Shown here piece after piece: positions 63,128 through 64,000 of a stretch of 64,000 nt of DNA (within the stretch, counting starts at the first letter, position 1; each line of letters begins with the position of its first letter). The notes under the pieces were generated by a model, which saw only the letters and a list, made by a program, of their open reading frames with translations, ran no database searches and was not told where the DNA came from. This DNA is from Lytechinus variegatus (Eukaryota > Echinodermata > Echinoidea > Temnopleuroida > Toxopneustidae): contig NC_054753.1 of assembly GCF_018143015.1 (NCBI RefSeq), positions 30,975,292-31,039,291 of the forward strand. The letters run 5' to 3'. The position numbers were made by a program, and so were the translations under genes.

Positions 63128-63720
63128 TGGAAACTTGACTTCACCCTATTTATTGTAGAAATAACAGAAAAAATAATACGTTGGTGATGACTGGAGGTAC
63201 ACAGAAAAAACTGTGGTGTTAACCGGTGTACATAGAGGACCACACCAGTTATTTACACCGGTGTTAAATTGGTGGTGTTAGTTTTACACCTATAGGTGTT
63301 ATTACAACACCTATGGTTGTTACATTCACACTCTTTGGTGTTATGTTCAATCTCTAGGGTATTATTTTAACACCTCAGGGTGTGGTCCTCTATTAAGACT
63401 AATTGGTGTCAGTTTTAACACCACAGTTTTTACAGTGTAAATTCATAAAATGTTAAAAATCATTAGAATTTTTGACATCGTATGCAAGCGCATTCCCCAT
63501 ATCGTGGCTTGAAAATCAGTGAAAAGTCCATTTCTCAAAAAATTAATGAAAATACTCTTTATTATGTACTTTATATATCAACAGACAAGTCATTTCACAC
63601 AAGCTCCTGAAAGAAAATTCAATATTAGTCATCATGAACCATTATAAAATTTATATGCACTTCATATGATATGATTTATGAGACAGCAACTCAAATATGG
63701 ATTTTCAACAAAAAAACAAT
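63128..63720. repeat. Family 3 inverted-repeat element split by another insertion
   Basis: GAAACTTGACTTCACCCTAT and AGAAATAACAGAAAAAATAA on the left and TATGCAAGCGCATTCC, TATATCAACAGACAAGTCAT further right match 49,442-49,946 in order. The 240-bp GGTGTT palindrome (63,199-63,438) sits inside. The right end is worn. Confidence 0.7.
63199..63438. repeat. Palindromic MITE with ACACAG...AACTGTGGTGTTA ends
   Basis: ACACAGAAAAAACTGTGGTG at the left is nearly the inverse of CACCACAGTTTTTACAGTGT at the right. ATAGAGGACCACACC and GGTGTGGTCCTCTAT are a second inverse pair. The middle contains at least six GGTGTTA-type direct repeats. Confidence 0.85.
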
Positions 63721-63728
63721 GATGCTCC

Positions 63729-63912
63729 TGGGGCCAGTTTCATAAAGATGTTCTTAAGTTTAGAACGACTTTAAGAACGAGTGGTGATTCTTTCTTGTGG
63801 TACATGATATTCACCATTAAATGTTCATTGGTGATTATTTAGCGCGTAAGAAAGGATCACCCGTCGTTCTTAAAGTCGGTCTTAATATAACTTGGAACAG
63901 CTTTATAACACA
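63729..63912. repeat. Palindromic MITE (TTTCATAAAG family)
   Basis: AGTTTCATAAAGATGTTCTT at the left and GGAACAGCTTTATAACACA at the right, with GACTTTAAGAACGAGTGGTG and CCGTCGTTCTTAAAGTC inverse inside. Same family as 3621-3791. Confidence 0.85.
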
Positions 63913-64000
63913 CTCACCTGCGTCCCGTTGCAGAAAGAGTTGCATTCAATCGAAACTCTAAAAATCATCCAATCAACAGCGCGCATTTGGGACTTGCGAT

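Overview
The window looks like nuclear DNA of an animal, most likely a sea urchin or another echinoderm. The evidence is indirect: spliced single-coding-exon genes with vertebrate/invertebrate-type acceptors, tRNA-derived SINEs, many short inverted-repeat elements and a gypsy-type LTR retrotransposon. The species call is inference from the general style of the repeats, not from a marker gene. There are no bacterial genes, rRNA genes or CRISPR arrays.

Region 1 (1-4.0 kb) is non-coding and filled with small repeats. Region 2 (4,021-13,938) is a nearly full-length, young gypsy-type LTR retrotransposon. It has 274/281-bp LTRs that differ by one substitution and one 7-bp duplication, a 4-bp target duplication, a tRNA-Ser(GCT) primer site, a gag whose N-terminus is a helix-hairpin-helix, a well-formed -1 frameshift signal, a protease, RNase H and an integrase ending in a PHD finger. 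Downstream, behind its own splice acceptor, is a third gene encoding a complete TatD-type metal-dependent nuclease. The catalytic core of reverse transcriptase is missing, so this copy cannot be autonomous. This element is the most unusual object in the window.

Region 3 (14,131-20,040) is a 5.9-kb fold-back element: long inverted arms built from ~310-bp subrepeats, flanked by a 9-bp direct repeat, with no transposase visible. A 1.5-kb inverted-repeat element (20,419-21,902) follows, then about 3 kb with nothing recognisable.

Region 4 (24.9-54.5 kb) holds the host genes: five same-strand paralogues (24,929; 28,355; 32,280; 40,623; 52,542) plus a 5' relic at 34.7 kb. Each is one coding exon behind a splice acceptor in the 5' UTR. 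Each encodes three N-terminal ankyrin repeats, a helical middle and a C-terminal box resembling that of FEM1 proteins, the substrate adaptors of CUL2 ubiquitin ligases. Copies 1-3 share a nearly identical block suggesting gene conversion; copy 4 carries an in-frame TGA where its paralogues have Arg; copy 5 is the most divergent and has a very acidic tail.

Between and after these genes (30-64 kb) lie repeats: three families of TTAA-flanked inverted-repeat elements, palindromic elements, two SINEs derived from tRNA-Thr and tRNA-Gln, minisatellites, a nested element whose inverted ends are 16-bp minisatellites, and a 2-kb region peppered with a GTCGTACGGGACA-type motif. The last 10 kb contain no gene that can be supported.
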